The notes under the pieces: generated by a model
What the model was told of the DNA's origin: nothing
What the model saw: only the letters and a program-made list of their open reading frames with translations
Databases searched by the model: none
Assembly: GCA_019155185.1 (NCBI GenBank)
Contig: CM032807.1
Coordinates: 12,676,700 to 12,740,699 of the forward strand
From: Beaufortia kweichowensis
Lineage: Eukaryota > Chordata > Actinopteri > Cypriniformes > Gastromyzontidae
DNA: 64,000 bases
Direction: 5' to 3'
Translations under genes and position numbers: made by a program
Shown here: in pieces, positions 36,401-51,400 of the stretch
Layout of the letters: every line of letters begins with the position of its first letter
How positions within the stretch are numbered: position 1 is the stretch's first letter

Positions 36401-39400
36401 TCGCTCCATCTCCCATCACACACTTTCCCTAAAAAAATCCCTCTTAGGTCAGAAAGGCAGTGTCACTTCATTAGTGTTTTCCTGTAAAGATAGGTCTGGC
36501 GCTGAGCAGAAAATAACACAGACTTCAGGAAGGAAGTTTCCATAATGCACAAATCTTTCTAAAGTGAATGAGATCAGGAAACAGGAAAATCATTTCTTTG
36601 CCAAAACTAGATTAGACACTTGTCCTTTGTGTGTCAGAGGGTCATAATAATTGCAATATCATACAAAGAATATATCCAAAGTAATGATCCCAACCAGAAT
36701 TTATTAGTGTGTTATTTTGTTCATTGTTTTGCCTAATATTTGTATTGTGTTGTAACCGTTTTCTAAAAGCAAGGAAGGCTAGTGCATTATCGTGCGTCAC
36801 GGCTGAAAGATCAAGCATAACATTGCCCTTCAGCCGTGACCTATTCACGATAAAGCACAGTACCTTATTGCTTACTTAAAACACACTTATAAAAGTGTTT
36901 CTGCTGAAGTTTATGATGTGTAATGCAGCTGAAAGTGCACAGTCATATAGTGGCTAGGATCTTTACAGTACCTTACAGTAAGTTTAGCCATTTAATACCA
37001 TTGAAAACTCAATACTCAATTTACCCATATCAGCTATATCCCATGAGTCCTTTAAAACAAAACATAATGTCTCCATCTTGATGTCATGCATATCATATGC
37101 CACTATTTGTCAATAGTCCTGCTGTAAGTGTTTATTGATCCGTTTTCTTTCTTTCGTTCTTTTGACAAAAAAATGAAAGATCAACACTTAATGCCACCAC
37201 ATGCACTCGCTATGACTCTTTCTGAGAGGATGAGTCACTGGTTAAATGTTGAGAGTGAAGTGTAGGCTGGAGATTGTGTGGTGTGAAAATGAATACTGAT
37301 GCATGTGAAGGATCATCCTTCACATGCTCAGACACTTCTGTGACATTGCTAATATAACATTTATTGTGTGGTGTTTGGCAATAGCTGTGATAGGAATACA
37401 TGTGATTTTTATTACAATGTTTGGTATATGCTTCTGGTATTCCTAAAAGGGTGTAAGTTGAAATGTTGTTGGTATTGGTTTCTTTCTCTCTCTCTGCACT
37501 TTTAACATAAATCCACACATTTCTTAGCTACTGATGGATAAAAATAGAGTCCCTGTGGAGCAGGTTTGCCCAGTGAATGTAGGGCAGCGTGGAGGAACAG
37601 CTTTCTGATGGAGTGGGGTCAGATTAGCACAGTGGTTTACATAAATCATGTCATTATCCACAGTCTCCAAGGTTATTATTAGTGCATAATGATCGTAAAG
37701 CAGGTAATTTGGCCTGTCCTCAAACAAAGCCAGAGACAGGCGAGACGCTGTTTTGATTTGACCAATTTATTTTTCAAGTTTTGCTCTCATTTTTCCTTTT
37801 TATTTTTAATAAAAAGCCATTTCCATTAATTCCACATTCAGCAGCACTTAACCTTGAGACAGTGAAAACTGATATCTGACCGCTACAGGTCACTGTGGTA
37901 CCTGCCAAGTCACTAAACCTCAAATTATTTACAGTAGACAGAAAGAAATTTAAGTAAATAAACTGATGCTATAATAATAATAATTATCACTGTACAATGT
38001 TTTTGTCACCACAGATGCAACTCAAAAACACTGGGCTGAATTTCAACAACAAAAAAATTCTTCTAGATTTAATCAGAAAATCAAATAACATTCCTCATCT
38101 CTGTTAATTTAAAATGTTAAAATAAAATATTGTAGTTTAAATAGCATATGGTAAAAAAATCTTACTCTTGTTTCTTTATCCTCTCCTCCTCGCATGCAGG
38201 TAAATCTGATTCAGGCTACCAAAAGATGTCCACTGATGACAGGGACCTATACACCTCCCTCTTATCCAATCAAAATTATGCCTCACATGAAGACACCTCC
38301 TACTTTTCTGGCAACCTGCACGAGGCTGAGGAACAACATACTGATGACTTCCTCTCTGGCTCCCATTCCCTCATGATGACCTCAGACTCCGGCATCGAGA
38401 TAACCTCCACCGGAGACGCGAGTGACAACTCCTACAAGATACAGAAAAACTACTCGGAAAGGGCTTCTGACTCGTCTTACAATTACATGGACATCAGTCA
38501 TAAAGAGGAGTCTTGTAGCGCACAGCGCCCCCTGGAGGACTGGAGGATGAGTGGCCTCCCGGGGCCCACCCAGTATGCCATGTTAGAGAAGAGTCCATCG
38601 CCTGTAGAAGTGGATGTGGAAGAGCTTGGTTCTGCTGTGGTTTTGGATTCTCAGGCCTTCCCGTATGTGGAGGAACCGTCTGATGAAGAACTGTCCGATT
38701 ACCAGCCGTACCGTTCTCCAGGTACCGGAAGCAGTACGAGCCCAGTAAGAATCACCCTGAGTGAAACTCCCCCTACATCTATATCACCCACTACAGTCCA
38801 GCATAGCCCCACAGTTAGAGAAGTTTCAGAGAAGGAGAGTATCTTGAGTCTGGGGATTGAGGGTGTACCCACTGTCACTCTGTCAGAACCTGAGGACGAC
38901 AGCCCTGAGTCATCTACACCACCTCTTTCAGGTAAGCATCAGGCCCACAGAAGCACTTGAGTTTAATAGATCCACTACATGTTCCTATTTCTGTAATAGT
39001 GTTGTACTCTTATGTAGGTGTACTCTGCTTTTCTATTGTATAAGTGGACACATTAGTAGCAAAACATACATGAAATTAACACTTACTATATTTTTTCAAT
39101 GGTTTGAGGTCACTATGAAAGTTAAAAAATGTATAAATATAATAGCAAATACATTTACTGTGTTACAAATACAATTTCCTTTAAATATTCAGGTTTTATG
39201 TGATCCTTTTTTTCTGCATAAATAGATCTTAGGTCCAGTTTCACAGACAAGTCTTAAGATTAGTCCTAGACTAAAATTCATGTTTGAGCTAAGGCTTGAG
39301 TTTAAGGCTTTGTTATCCAGGATGAAAACTAAATGTTAAAAATTAAAAAAGGATAAAAATGCTAAGAAAAAGAGAGAAATTATACCGTTTGGGACATTAT

Positions 39401-42400
39401 TTTACTATTGAGAGACATTACATTTAGGCATTTTTCAGACTTACATTGCATTATACTTTACATTTTTTCTGAGTATGTGCAATCCCTGGGTTCGAACCCA
39501 TGACCTTGGCGTTGCTAGCACCATGCTTTACCAGCTTAGTATAGGAAAGTAGCTCAGTGGTTAGAGCTAAAAGTTTAGCATGATAATTTGATAATTTGGA
39601 AGAACAGATGGCCACAAGATACCTTACTTTTATCAAAAATCTCTCTTATCAAAAAAGTCTTTCTCCCTTCTTCTCCTTTTTGTTCTTCTTACAGAAGAAT
39701 CTGACTCTCCATCAGATCCAAACATCCAGGCTGTTGAAACAAAAATAACAAGCTCCTCCCAGGACAAAACTCAAGAGTCACCAAGCTCACCATCTCAACC
39801 CATCTCCGAGCATGACAGATCCCCAGCAGATGTGAAGATCTCCCCTCCGAAACCCTCCAGCTCCCCTGCCGCCTCTCCTTTATCTGAAGATGTTGAGGAT
39901 AGCAGTGCAGAATCAGGTGACTCTGAGATTGAGCTAGTGTTAGATGAACCAATTCCACAACCTCCTACTACTGACTACATGAGCTTCAGTAGGAGTCCAA
40001 ACATCACTCCAGCAGCCACGGTACCTTCAGTCCCACCATCTGCTCCTGTCTTGGCTCCTGTTTTGGCATCTGGCTCTGCTATGCAGTACAGCATCTTGAG
40101 AGAGGAGCGTGAGGCAGAATTAGATAGTGAATTGGCTCTGGAGTCCTGTGGAGAGGAAAGTCCCAAGAGATTGAGCCAAGACTCCGCAAAGGGCCTCAAG
40201 GAGAGCTCGCAGCCGCTTAAGAAACCCACAACCCCTCCTTCTGCAACCACAGCACCCCTTGTGACTCCCACACCTCCTTTGACTGTTCCAGCCCAAACTA
40301 GCGCTCCTAAAGAAAAGACATCCAGTACTGAGGAGAAGCCCAAGCCCACGATCTCTGTCACCAGTTCAGGCCTGCCAGAGCTGAAGGTGGAGCATCCTGT
40401 TGGAGAGGTTCCCAGAGGAGAGAGAAGACGATCCAGTCACGGCCGCAGGGGTTCTGACAGACAGGCCGCACCACCTGCCATCTTCCAGGGGCTAACCAGG
40501 GAGAAAGGTAAATGTGTACACTAATAGCTATGGTTAATGTGGGAACAACATTGAACTGCATTACATCAAATCAAGGGTTTGCGGTCATCATATGAATGCT
40601 CTTAGTGCCTCTTTTAATTTACATTTTCATTATATGCATTTGGGCAAATGCTTCTATCCAAAGCAACTTACAGTGCTTTCAGGATATACCTTTTTGTATG
40701 TGTTCCCTGGTGGATCAAACCCATCATCTTTGCATTGCTAATGCTACTGAATTACCTTCAAAGATACTTATCTTCCTCTATATATCTTCTTCAGGGTAAA
40801 AATTCTTATTTTACCCTGTTGAAAATACCAGCATTGCTTGTTGTTTACACTGTAACCCCTTTAACTTGTAAACCTACAAAATTTGTACACAAAATTCACA
40901 AAAATACACAAAAATTCAAGTGCAATGAACTTGAAATGGGACTACCCATAATCCATTGCACCTGAATGCTTTAAGTATTTATGCGTCTAGTCAAAGAATA
41001 AGACATGATGGGACATTTAATTAGTTTTTCATAATGTTTATTGAGATTTTAACCTATTTTAGTATTATTGATGTTGTTTTACAAAACATATTTTCTGTGA
41101 AGTCACTGTGTTTGCTTTGGTAAACATTGACCTTGTTTAAAACATAATTCTTTCCTCAATAGTGAAAACACATGCAAACAACATGCATTTCAAGTGTATT
41201 TCTGTGGGGAATTAAGTTCCTTCAATGGCTTTTATGTTTTAAATAATTAAATAAAATAATTAATTAATTAAATAAATATAGAGTTAGGTCACCTTAACAA
41301 TTTAAAAAGTTCAATGTAAATGAAGATAAAGTTAAGTGAAATTAACTACCAGAAGTCCCTACCTAAGTTCCTTTTAAATGGCGTAACAAGTTTGAAAAAA
41401 CTTACAAGCAAGCACCTTTGCTGGTTTTACTGATTTATCAATTAGACCAGTGCCAAGCTAACAAGTATAAACCAAGAAAAGTCATAAAATTCATGCTGAT
41501 CTTTTAGCAGGGTAAGATCTGACTGAGTAAACTTCTAATTTCACTCAAATTAATCATGAGTCATGCTTAATATTTATGAATTGTGTTATGAATTTCATAA
41601 CAAGAAAACACATTTCAATGGCCCTTGAGAATCAGCCTATCAGTTACAAAACTGGGCATGCACATTGTAACTTATATTATGTAATGACATTCAGTATCTT
41701 CCTTAAGATATATAAAGGGAGGCTTATTTAATATGATAACTATAGAGTTATATCACTGTACTGTTGTAGCACACTGAATTCTGTTTCTATATTCACATTA
41801 GAGTGTCAATAAGACTGAAGAATAGAGAAAATGTGTAAGTGAAGGTTGGATGAGGACACAAGAGCGATGATAGAGACATTCAATACTGAACCCAGATTGC
41901 TTAGAAACATTTCCTGATCATCTGATGCGATGTTTCTAATCATCTCCTAGATCATGATCAAGATCATGGACATGAAATATCAGCCCTCTGTATTTAATCT
42001 ATTATAAGCCATACAGTATGTTACATTTAGCAGAAAAACTATACTGGTGTTTCTTTGAAATATTCTTCTATTGTAAACTGTACGTCTTACATGTTCTTCT
42101 GCAACGTAGGCGCATAGCAAATGCTTTTATTTCACACCTGACCGCTCTCTGCATGTGTTGTTTATGTATTCAGCAGACCTCAGTGCAAATAGATTGTGTA
42201 AAACAGAGAAAATAATTAGAAAGGATCTAGCTGACCTGTAACAGTCTTTGCAGTAAAACCTACAGATTTATGAAAAGTATTGTATTGTTGGGTTTACTAG
42301 AAAACTAAAAAGAAAAAAACTGTTTTGTGCAAATGTTCCAATCAATCTTGATATTATCTTTAATATAATTTTTACCTGTGCATTATGATACCACGGAATT

Positions 42401-45400
42401 ACAGTAAATTTTAGAAACAGTTTTCTACTGAAAGTATTTAAACAATCTGTATATATTAAGTTAAAGTTTAATTTATTTATATAGAGCTTTTACAATGTAG
42501 CACTGTTTTAGAAAAAAAAGGATATAGTGCGAAGAAAAGGATATACATATAAATACATTTTTTAGATTTATGTTACATATATTTTTAACCATATTGAAAA
42601 ACAGTAGACATTTTATGCAAAGCTGCATATTAAATAATTATTTGTATTGCCAACAACTAAAACACATTAATCTATTTTTACTGTGCAAATCGTTTATACA
42701 GAAAGAATCATAATATTATAACTCCTTAAAAGTAAAAAAGTGATTTTATCTTAAAACGTTCCAATGGCTCTTCATAAAAACACATGATCCCAATAGAAGA
42801 TTAAATTATTTGGGACTTGAGTGTTTGTTATTGTGAACGGGTATTGCATTTGTTTGTATATGGGATGTTTGCGCTGCACACAAAGCAGTTATCATATCAT
42901 CTTTTAATAATGTATTAGCTTTGGGCTGGGCTCACATTTAAAGAATTCACATCTTCGTATGGTTCAGGTCAATGTCAGTCTGCTAAACATTTCCCTTGTT
43001 TGGCTATTAAGTGCTGCCATCTTGTGTTGATATAGCCACACTGCAGTGCTCAGATAATGAATTCCAAAGCTCTTATCAGTAGATAAAACAAAATAGTTAC
43101 ATTTTGTACTAATTTAATTTATACATTAAGTCAGTTTCATGTTACATTGTGTTTTATTCTTTAGGCACAATGAAAGAATAAATAATATTTGTTTTAACAT
43201 ATAATTTATGCTTTTATGATACTCGGTTAATATATCCTTCAAACACCGTGGATCACTGTCTGTAACGGACTCGCTATTGTTGTCTGTAGCTAAACCCCAT
43301 TGTGTAAATGTGGAGAGAATGAGTGTCTATGTCTGACCACTCCCCTTCTCCCCCTCCTCTCTTGAGCTCAGTGTCTCACCGAATGTGATGTCTGGTGTGA
43401 CAGCATGTATAAACACTGGGAATGGATGTCATTGCAGTGATCTTCCAATAGAGGGCTTTGTTTACCATACGTACAGTCGGTCTCAGATCTTGTGTCTTAT
43501 GAGACGTCTAACCAGAAATAAATGCAAAACCGTTAAAATTATCAGCATGGCCCACATTTCACCCAAGTTATAATTTGCTTTGATGTATCCCTTTAGATAC
43601 ACATGGTTCACAAATCTTAAGAAGTAAGAATGCTTGATAGGTGTGTGATGGTTTACATGTGGGATTACCATTGCTAATCATATCTGAATGCATTCTTGTC
43701 AATGGCCTCCCTCTCTAAATACCTCAATGTTTGGCTGGGTATATGAGTCAGACGGGAGCTAGGGTTATATTTTGACGGCACGGCAATGCTTAGACATTCT
43801 TAGAGAATAGAGGGGGTGTACGTGTCCTTCAAATCGTGCTGATGTCATCGTTCAAGAATTTAATCTGACACATTTATTTCTGTTTTCATTCTTTTTAGCA
43901 GTAGCTGCTCTTGCTGTCAAGCCTAACAAGTCAAACTTTATTAATAGCATTGCCACATTTTTCTGCAATGCAAATCTAAGTAGATTACATTTACTAATTA
44001 TAACTATGTGATATTAAACTACTAGAGGGCTGTGATTACAACCTCCCCCGACACTACTTTTTTTCACTTCAAACATCAGCATATTAGTCCTACATAGCTA
44101 AGAATACATGAAACACATGTCATTTAAAATTCAATGATAGCTAATGATATTATAAACCTACACCTGGTTTTTAAAATTGTAATTTTATTCTGCAGAACTG
44201 CAAAATTGTCCCATAAACAGAATGTCCCTTTACAATTTTACTGTTTTCTCAGAGGATCTGTAGCTAATTTATAAGGGGTGAAAATGGTATTCTTATAACA
44301 ATTAAAATATTTGTACAGTTAATTTTTGAAAAGATCATTAATCATTCAATGTGGCGTAGCAAGAACAATGCAAGTAATTAATGTGTGAGTCTTCTTATGA
44401 GGCATAGACATTATACATATGCTAATTGCCTTTGTATGTATTTGTAATGCAGCTGCAATTTTTGCAGGACACCTAGTACAGAATTAGCTTTTTAAACTTT
44501 GCTGGTAAGAGGCATGAACGATGTGCTGCACCTGAAGTCGCAGATGTCAAAAATAATATGTTCTTCACAGTCCTGTGCAAAATATACAATATTGTTTGAA
44601 TACAGTTACTGTTATACTGTTACTATATTACATGACATATGGGATCATGGTGGAGGTTCACTGTGCACTCAAGTGTCTCATTACAGTCTGTCACCTCACC
44701 ATACTAGAATCAGAAACCGTGATTAGGCAAATTTATATAGCAGAGACTCAATTGCTCTGGTATTTTACCCTACTAGGTTTTAAAAGATGCACAAGACCAT
44801 TGAGAAAGGGTAGGCGGTGTATACTTGTGTATTGTGTATACAATTTTCAAATGTATTATTACATGATCTTATGCAACCAGTATTCATTTTAAAGCCTGAG
44901 GTAATTTAACATCTTACGCACCCAATGACTATCAGCAGGAAAAATTCCTTAGATACAGTATTTTCAGTGTTTTTTGTTTTATCCAAAGCCACATTGAGAT
45001 GAATTTGAATTATAGACACAAAGAGGCATTATTTGATGCTAATAGCATATTTCTTATATATTATATATTTCTTCAAATATCTTAATATATACATTTGCTG
45101 ATACGTTATCAAGGTAACATTTTGATACAATTAAAGGGGCACTGACTTTTTACTTTGTGTAGTGTCTTTTAAATATGCATGTATTTAGCAGAAATTGTGA
45201 AGAATTTTAAAGACAAACAGTAGTTATTTTCACTTTTGAATAGAATTATTTTATAGATTAACAAAACGACTTTATTTATTATTTTTGTGTTTTGGCAATT
45301 AGGCATTGTAAATTATGTAAATAATTTTAGGTGATTATCTACAGAAGCACTGAAAGTAACAGGAACACAGGACTGGCCACTTGCCTGCGAGCGCTCCCTG

Positions 45401-48400
45401 TTTCTTCTAACTGAGAACGCTGAGTCATTCTCTATCCCTCTATGATGTCTTACTTCACACACACACACAGTTATAGCAGTCTAGAGTGAAATTCATATAG
45501 CCGGTGAGGGAAAAGCAATTTCTGCATCTCTGAATGAGCAAAACAAGTTTTGCAAAAACCATTTTTTCTGCAGAATCTAAAATGGACAGGTCACCTAAAA
45601 CAATTGTTTAAATTATTTAAATTCTTTCATTCTCATGTTCTTCCAAACCTGTATGGCATTATCGTATATACGAAACACAAAAGAAGATAATAGGCAGGAT
45701 GTTAGCGACAAACAGCCTCAGTCACCATTCAGCTTTATTGTAAAAAACGAAGTATCAACATTCTTCAAACTGCTTTTGTGTTCCACATAGTTTGATGATT
45801 TTGTTGTGGAATAAAATCATCTGATTTACTTAAAAAATGATCAGTATGCCTCGTTTGCCCCTCCCATGATGTCTGCACTCTCAATTCCTCCAGCAGTGGG
45901 CAGCATCATCATTATGTATCCTAGTCCTCCTCTCCTCCATCCCTGCCTCCCCTCCTCTCACTGTCTCCTCCTCCTATGGGTCATTCATGCGCTGGTGTAA
46001 ACCGGTGAGCGAGAGAGAAAGAGAGAGAGGGAAACGTCAGAGTCGGAGCCAACAGCAGAGAGGCAGGAGCGTTAGCAGATAGCGATTTTCAGTCTTTCCC
46101 CTCACCCAGCCTAGCATGCAGGCCAGCACCATGGCAGCCGCAGACTCAACTAAGACGGAAGGTTTCTGGAGCAGCTGGAAGTGCCAGGGTACTGTGAGTG
46201 TGTGTGGAGGGAGGGGTCCGGGGTTTAGCGGATGCAAGATTGGTTTGATAGAGATGCATGTTCTGGTTTGGGAGGGACAGAAAAATGATAATGGAACATA
46301 ATGGGGTTGATCATAATGGGATTGCTTTTGGAGATGATGGGAATAATTGAAAAGGCAGGTGCATGTGGGATTTTGGAGGATGCTTGGACACAACTCAGTA
46401 TTTTTTATCAAGGCGGCCGCCATCGTTGGTCAAAGAGCAGCAGACTGCATGGGGGGGGTCTTAGACAGCTGGGCACGCCCTTCCTCTCCCTCCTGATTGT
46501 ATTGGGGGGATCCATCCTGAATTCAAAGACTGTGGGTGTGTTGGAATAAAATGATTAGGCAGTGGTATGCATGAGTAGCCAATTTCCAGGTCAGCTGTTG
46601 TTCATGTGGGTAGATCCATGTAATGATGATCTGTCGAATGTGCCGTTTCTTTGCATTTTGAGGATTGTGGTGGTTTTATCATACAACCTTCAGGGCTTCA
46701 GGCAAAAATGTAAAGAAACGATCAAGAGAGAAAAGTGTAGGGTGTGGCTATTGAGAATAGCTGAGGTGGTTCCCTAAATGTTGACCTGTAACGCTCTTTT
46801 ATTCATTAGCACTCAAATCATCTTCCTAGAAACCACTTATTCTGAATGAGTGTGAATTTATGTGTGTATAATCATAATGAGTTATTAATTGCAGGCATTA
46901 ATCTGATAACTGTCACTGCACATATTGAGAATACACATGAAAATGCAGTACAATTTTTTAATTTGAGATATTTTAATTGTTTTTGTTGTTTTTACAACCA
47001 ACTTTCTTTTTTATTTCTAAGCTTATTGTTATGAAAATGTATCAAATATTAATTTCTGAGTCTTCAACCTTTCCATCAATATATATGTTGTAATGATTCA
47101 ATTCAACTATGAAATATTAAAGTGAAAATTGGGAATGGTGACAGTTAACAGGTTAATTTACTATTATGCTGTAATGCTCTACAGCTAGATGAGGACAAGA
47201 TAAACCAATTTTTTTAGAGAGTCAGGTTAAAGAAACTTGCAAAAACCAGAACATTTTACAGGAAAGGTTTCTGTATATCGGCTATTTATATGCCAGCATT
47301 TTCTTTTACTCCAGTGGAAATTAAACACAAATAGATCTGTTAGTTTAATGTTTATCTCTGTGCTTTTTGTGTGTGTAGTATAAATACTTCCTGCATTTAG
47401 TCTTTCTTTCATCATTTCAATTTTGAAGTCTAGCTATATAGGTCAATTTGGATGTGTTTTGATCAGCGAGCAAGAAGTGGGACTAATATTCTATTTTAGT
47501 TCCTGGCTTGTATGCAGTATGCAGCATTCGCTCTGAATGACTAAAAACTGTTTTACAGTTAATTCTGTGTGCAGTTGTGCATCACATCCGATTTTTCTCA
47601 TTATTGTCCTTTATTTAATGCACACCTGAATGAAAATTGTTTGGGAATGAAAGCTATTTTATCTTGAATTGAATGCCTCCCTAATGGGCAGAAAACCTGT
47701 GTTTGCGGTTTCTGCTAAAGTGCTCTGTGGGCACTATACAACAAGCCGTTAAATAAATTTAAAACAGACATAAAGACTTTCATAAGGATACACTTTCCAT
47801 AAGTGTGCAGTCATGTAATTTATTGTCATTTCTGTCTAAACCCATGCCTGTTGGCTTAGGATTGCTAATATCTGTGTCCTCTAGGCATCGATTTTCAATG
47901 TGCTATAAAGTCAAACTGCAGCAAAGGTGCTGGCAAAGTCAGCAGTTTCTGTTTCTCCTCAGAGTCTTCTCTCAATTATGCAGTTTGGTTAAAACTGTTG
48001 CATGAGTCGCAACATTGGCACTGTTACTGTCTTGATGGTCATTTGGTAACAGCCCAAAATGAACTTTGCCAGTTCTTTCATTCCCATTAAAGATGTAAGA
48101 TTTGTCAGCAGGTATTAGCACATTGGCTTGGAGATCAAGATCATATTTAAGATCCAGATTCAGAACATCCTATTTAACAGCCATGTGCAATTGTGCTAGG
48201 TGTTACTACAATGACACTGTAAAGCAGGTCATTGTAAGGACATCTTTCACTCGCTTGCTATGTGATAATACTTTATAAGCGACTAACATGACTTTTAGTG
48301 GTTTTACTAGTCAGAATATCCATACCAAAAATTCTGCCATTTAATACTAATAGATACTAATACAAGCTCATTGTTCAAGATGTGCATTTTGTCTTTCGCA

Positions 48401-51400
48401 GTAACAAAATTCAAGTTCATAAAATGCATATCTCGTTATTAAAGGTGTTGAAACAAAATAATGTAGAAACATACGTTTCTGTACATCTACTTTGAAACAA
48501 TTGGTATTATAAAAAGGACTATACAAATGTAGTAATGAAAATAAAGAGTAATAAATGATCACTAAAAGCACGTTCAATCCAAGAATGATAACTAATGAAC
48601 ATGAAGTTTTATAAAATGGTCTTAATTTAAGAGAATAGCAGAATGACATGACCGAAATGATACAGAGGAACGATATCGTTGGGATCACTTTCTGAGTATT
48701 TTTCCAGCCGATGAATAAATCAGCATTGACAGCCAATCAAAATCATTTGAGTTGTGCATTTAAAATGTGAAACTGCAGTGCATGAGCTAATAATAAACAT
48801 CAGTGTGCAGCTAATTTAGTCATTGTTGTCTTTATAGATACCGTTCTTGGTGTAAACTAAACAGGCTCAAATATCAAATACCCATATTACAACTAAGTAT
48901 ACCTGTTTGGCCTAGACTTACGTTGGCCCATATAAGACACTAATTTAAGCCAGTCTAAATGAGTGATTAAACACAGCCATTAATTACTGCTGACGTGTGT
49001 CACGTAGCTACTGCCGACTTTGTTTGGGCATCTGCAACATGTTTCTGCTCATTGCTGTATTGCAGGCCCAGTTAAAGGTTATTTTTATGTTGTATCTGGA
49101 GGCTACTCTTGTTTGTCATCATTCTGTGACATCACAGCATGTGACATTTTTGTTGAAAGAGCTTTCATTATTGCCAGCTGAGAAATGTGGTTTGCCTTGT
49201 GTATCTGTGGAGTCGCCTTGTTCCTTGCCAAGGTTGTTGTCATCCCGACTAGTCGTGTGTAATGTTAGTCATAGGCTGACTGAAGTGATCTCTTTGTTTT
49301 AATTGTACACAATAGATCTACAAAAGATCTATTCAATCTGCATACATGTTTGGTTGCGGTATTAATTTTTACGCTTGAAATTGTTCATGCTTCTGTACTT
49401 GAAATGATACAACATTTTTTGATGTAAAGTCTTGTTTGTGATGGTTTGTAAGACCAGTTTGCTGTTTATTTACTCCATAATAGGGTTTGAGCTCATCAAA
49501 ATCTTTATTTGGGCTCTGCAGGTATCCACGTTGCCAGTTGCATAAATGATGGCTAAATTTAGCCCTGAGAATTAGCTTGTTAGCTGTTTTCTTATATAGC
49601 AAAGGTCTTATGTGAACGGACCACATCGCTGTCGGCGTTAGAGAGTCTTTGCTTATGTTTCCGTCATACCAGCGTTACCTCCTGGTCCCCTTCCCCCATC
49701 ATTTCATCAGCACCTTATTACACTGGTAGGCAGTGCGCTCTGTGAGGGAGGGTGGCGGGAGAGGGAGGGGGAAGCTCCATCGCTATGGCAACTGCATCCC
49801 TGCTCACTCCACTGCACCCATCTCTCCAGTTTCCGTGGCGACCGTGCTCCCTTCAGCTCAGAGCTCAACTGCCAACTTTACGCCGACACGTTTTATGCGA
49901 AGCTCACCACAATGACCCCATAAACAAGCGTGTGTCAGTGCGAAAACGGCTGATGGAGGATAATGTGCTTTTGTGTTTGATCTTTATCTTTAGTTTTATC
50001 TTCAGAGTGCTTTGTTTAATGAAAGCGTCCCTATGTCATTCCACATGATACACTGTTACAGTACGTAGACAAGGTATATAAATATTGATCACTGACTAAT
50101 GATCAATGTGTTTAAGATGTATAGTGCCTATGAATTATGCATTATGCACATCAGTGGTTTAGAAAGCTCTGCTCATTGCATAATGGGGTCTAAACCACAT
50201 AACATACACACATCAGTTAGCATGCGGCCATAGATGATGCTTTTGTGTCTATGGTGCTTTTCCTGATCCAGCTTTTATTATTCTCTAGTATATCTCGGCC
50301 CAAAATACGCTCTAGTTTTTAGCCTCCTCAGGCCATCGAGTGTGATAGACCCGTCCGAAGAAATTATCACAGGACTCCGTCTAGACAATGAAGCTCCACT
50401 TATCTGAGATACATGCCTGCGATGAGAGCAAGCCGCTACTGTGCGTGGCCTATTATCAGATTATTATTATTATGAACTACTTAAGCTGCTTAATTTCTAA
50501 TCTCTAGAGTTGAACCTCTGCGTTGTGTCATTTCAAATAGGGTGGAAACCAACGACCAAAGGAAAGAGATTCGGAATGGGTGTGGTACAGTACAATTCAT
50601 ATGCAATAGTGAATCAATGCTATGCAGCTGTATAGAAAGCAAGTATTTGAATGCTGACAGATCCCTTAGTTTTTTGGTTTTATTTGTAGTAAAACCATAA
50701 TAACCACAAATGACTTCATTAAGCATAGTATAACCATGATATTATTATACAAATTGTAATCAATTTGCCAAAAAACATGGTTGCTACATTTTTGCCATAA
50801 CAAAACAATAGTTAATTGTCCTAAGGGATTGCAGTGGACAATTTATTATTCTGAAATTTGATGTAATTATGTAATCACATAATGAAAACCCCTGAGATTA
50901 TTCATGTGCATAAATAAATAATAATAAGCTTAAAAAACAAATAGTGTGGTCAGGAAAACACCTTAAACTGTCTTCTTCCAGCAGTTAAGAGACATAAACA
51001 GTTTTACCTCTTTTTACTGAAAAAATTTATAATTTCAAATCTCAGGTTTGTATAATTGATTGTATTTGGTAATTGGTCTCCATATAAAATCTTATGCTTA
51101 AGACACAATATAAAAATTTTGCTTGAGAGACAATTATAGAACTGGCGTCACATTAATCTCCCCATTTGGAGGTTAATGATGGACCTCATTATATAACATT
51201 TGAATGGTGGCAGTAAAATCTGTCAGATGTGTGCACCTGGTTCCAGTCTGTTGCCTTGACCACCATGCTGTCATTTGACCACAATTGAGCGTTTCTTAAA
51301 ATGTGTGCAGAAAGGCCAGAAGGACAGCATGGGCCATCTATTGTTCTGACAGCACATCATAAAAAACCTTCTGGATTTTGCAGGTTGAACACAGTGAGAC

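Larger units (their letters stand above)
40761..46115 (+). other. rtn1: rtn1 intron upstream of the RTN1-C exon
   Basis: AT-rich, with no exon recognised. 43240-43450 is a more balanced stretch. A fish-type repeat fragment (TTTAATTTATTTATATAGAG) starts at about 42466. A CTCF-like motif is near 43016. Confidence 0.45.

Noticed and set aside
36785..36850. Imperfect inverted repeat in rtn1 intron 1 (TCACGGCTGAAAG / CAGCCGTGA)
   Set aside because: Arms are short and imperfect, with no target duplication or terminal repeat; probably chance or an old repeat.
39481..39535. tRNA-like A and B boxes
   Set aside because: No complete cloverleaf; context and neighbouring tails show a tRNA-derived SINE rather than a tRNA gene.
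39975..40361. 128-codon minus-strand ORF
   Set aside because: Antisense shadow of rtn1 coding exon 3 (Pro/Ser codons read backwards).
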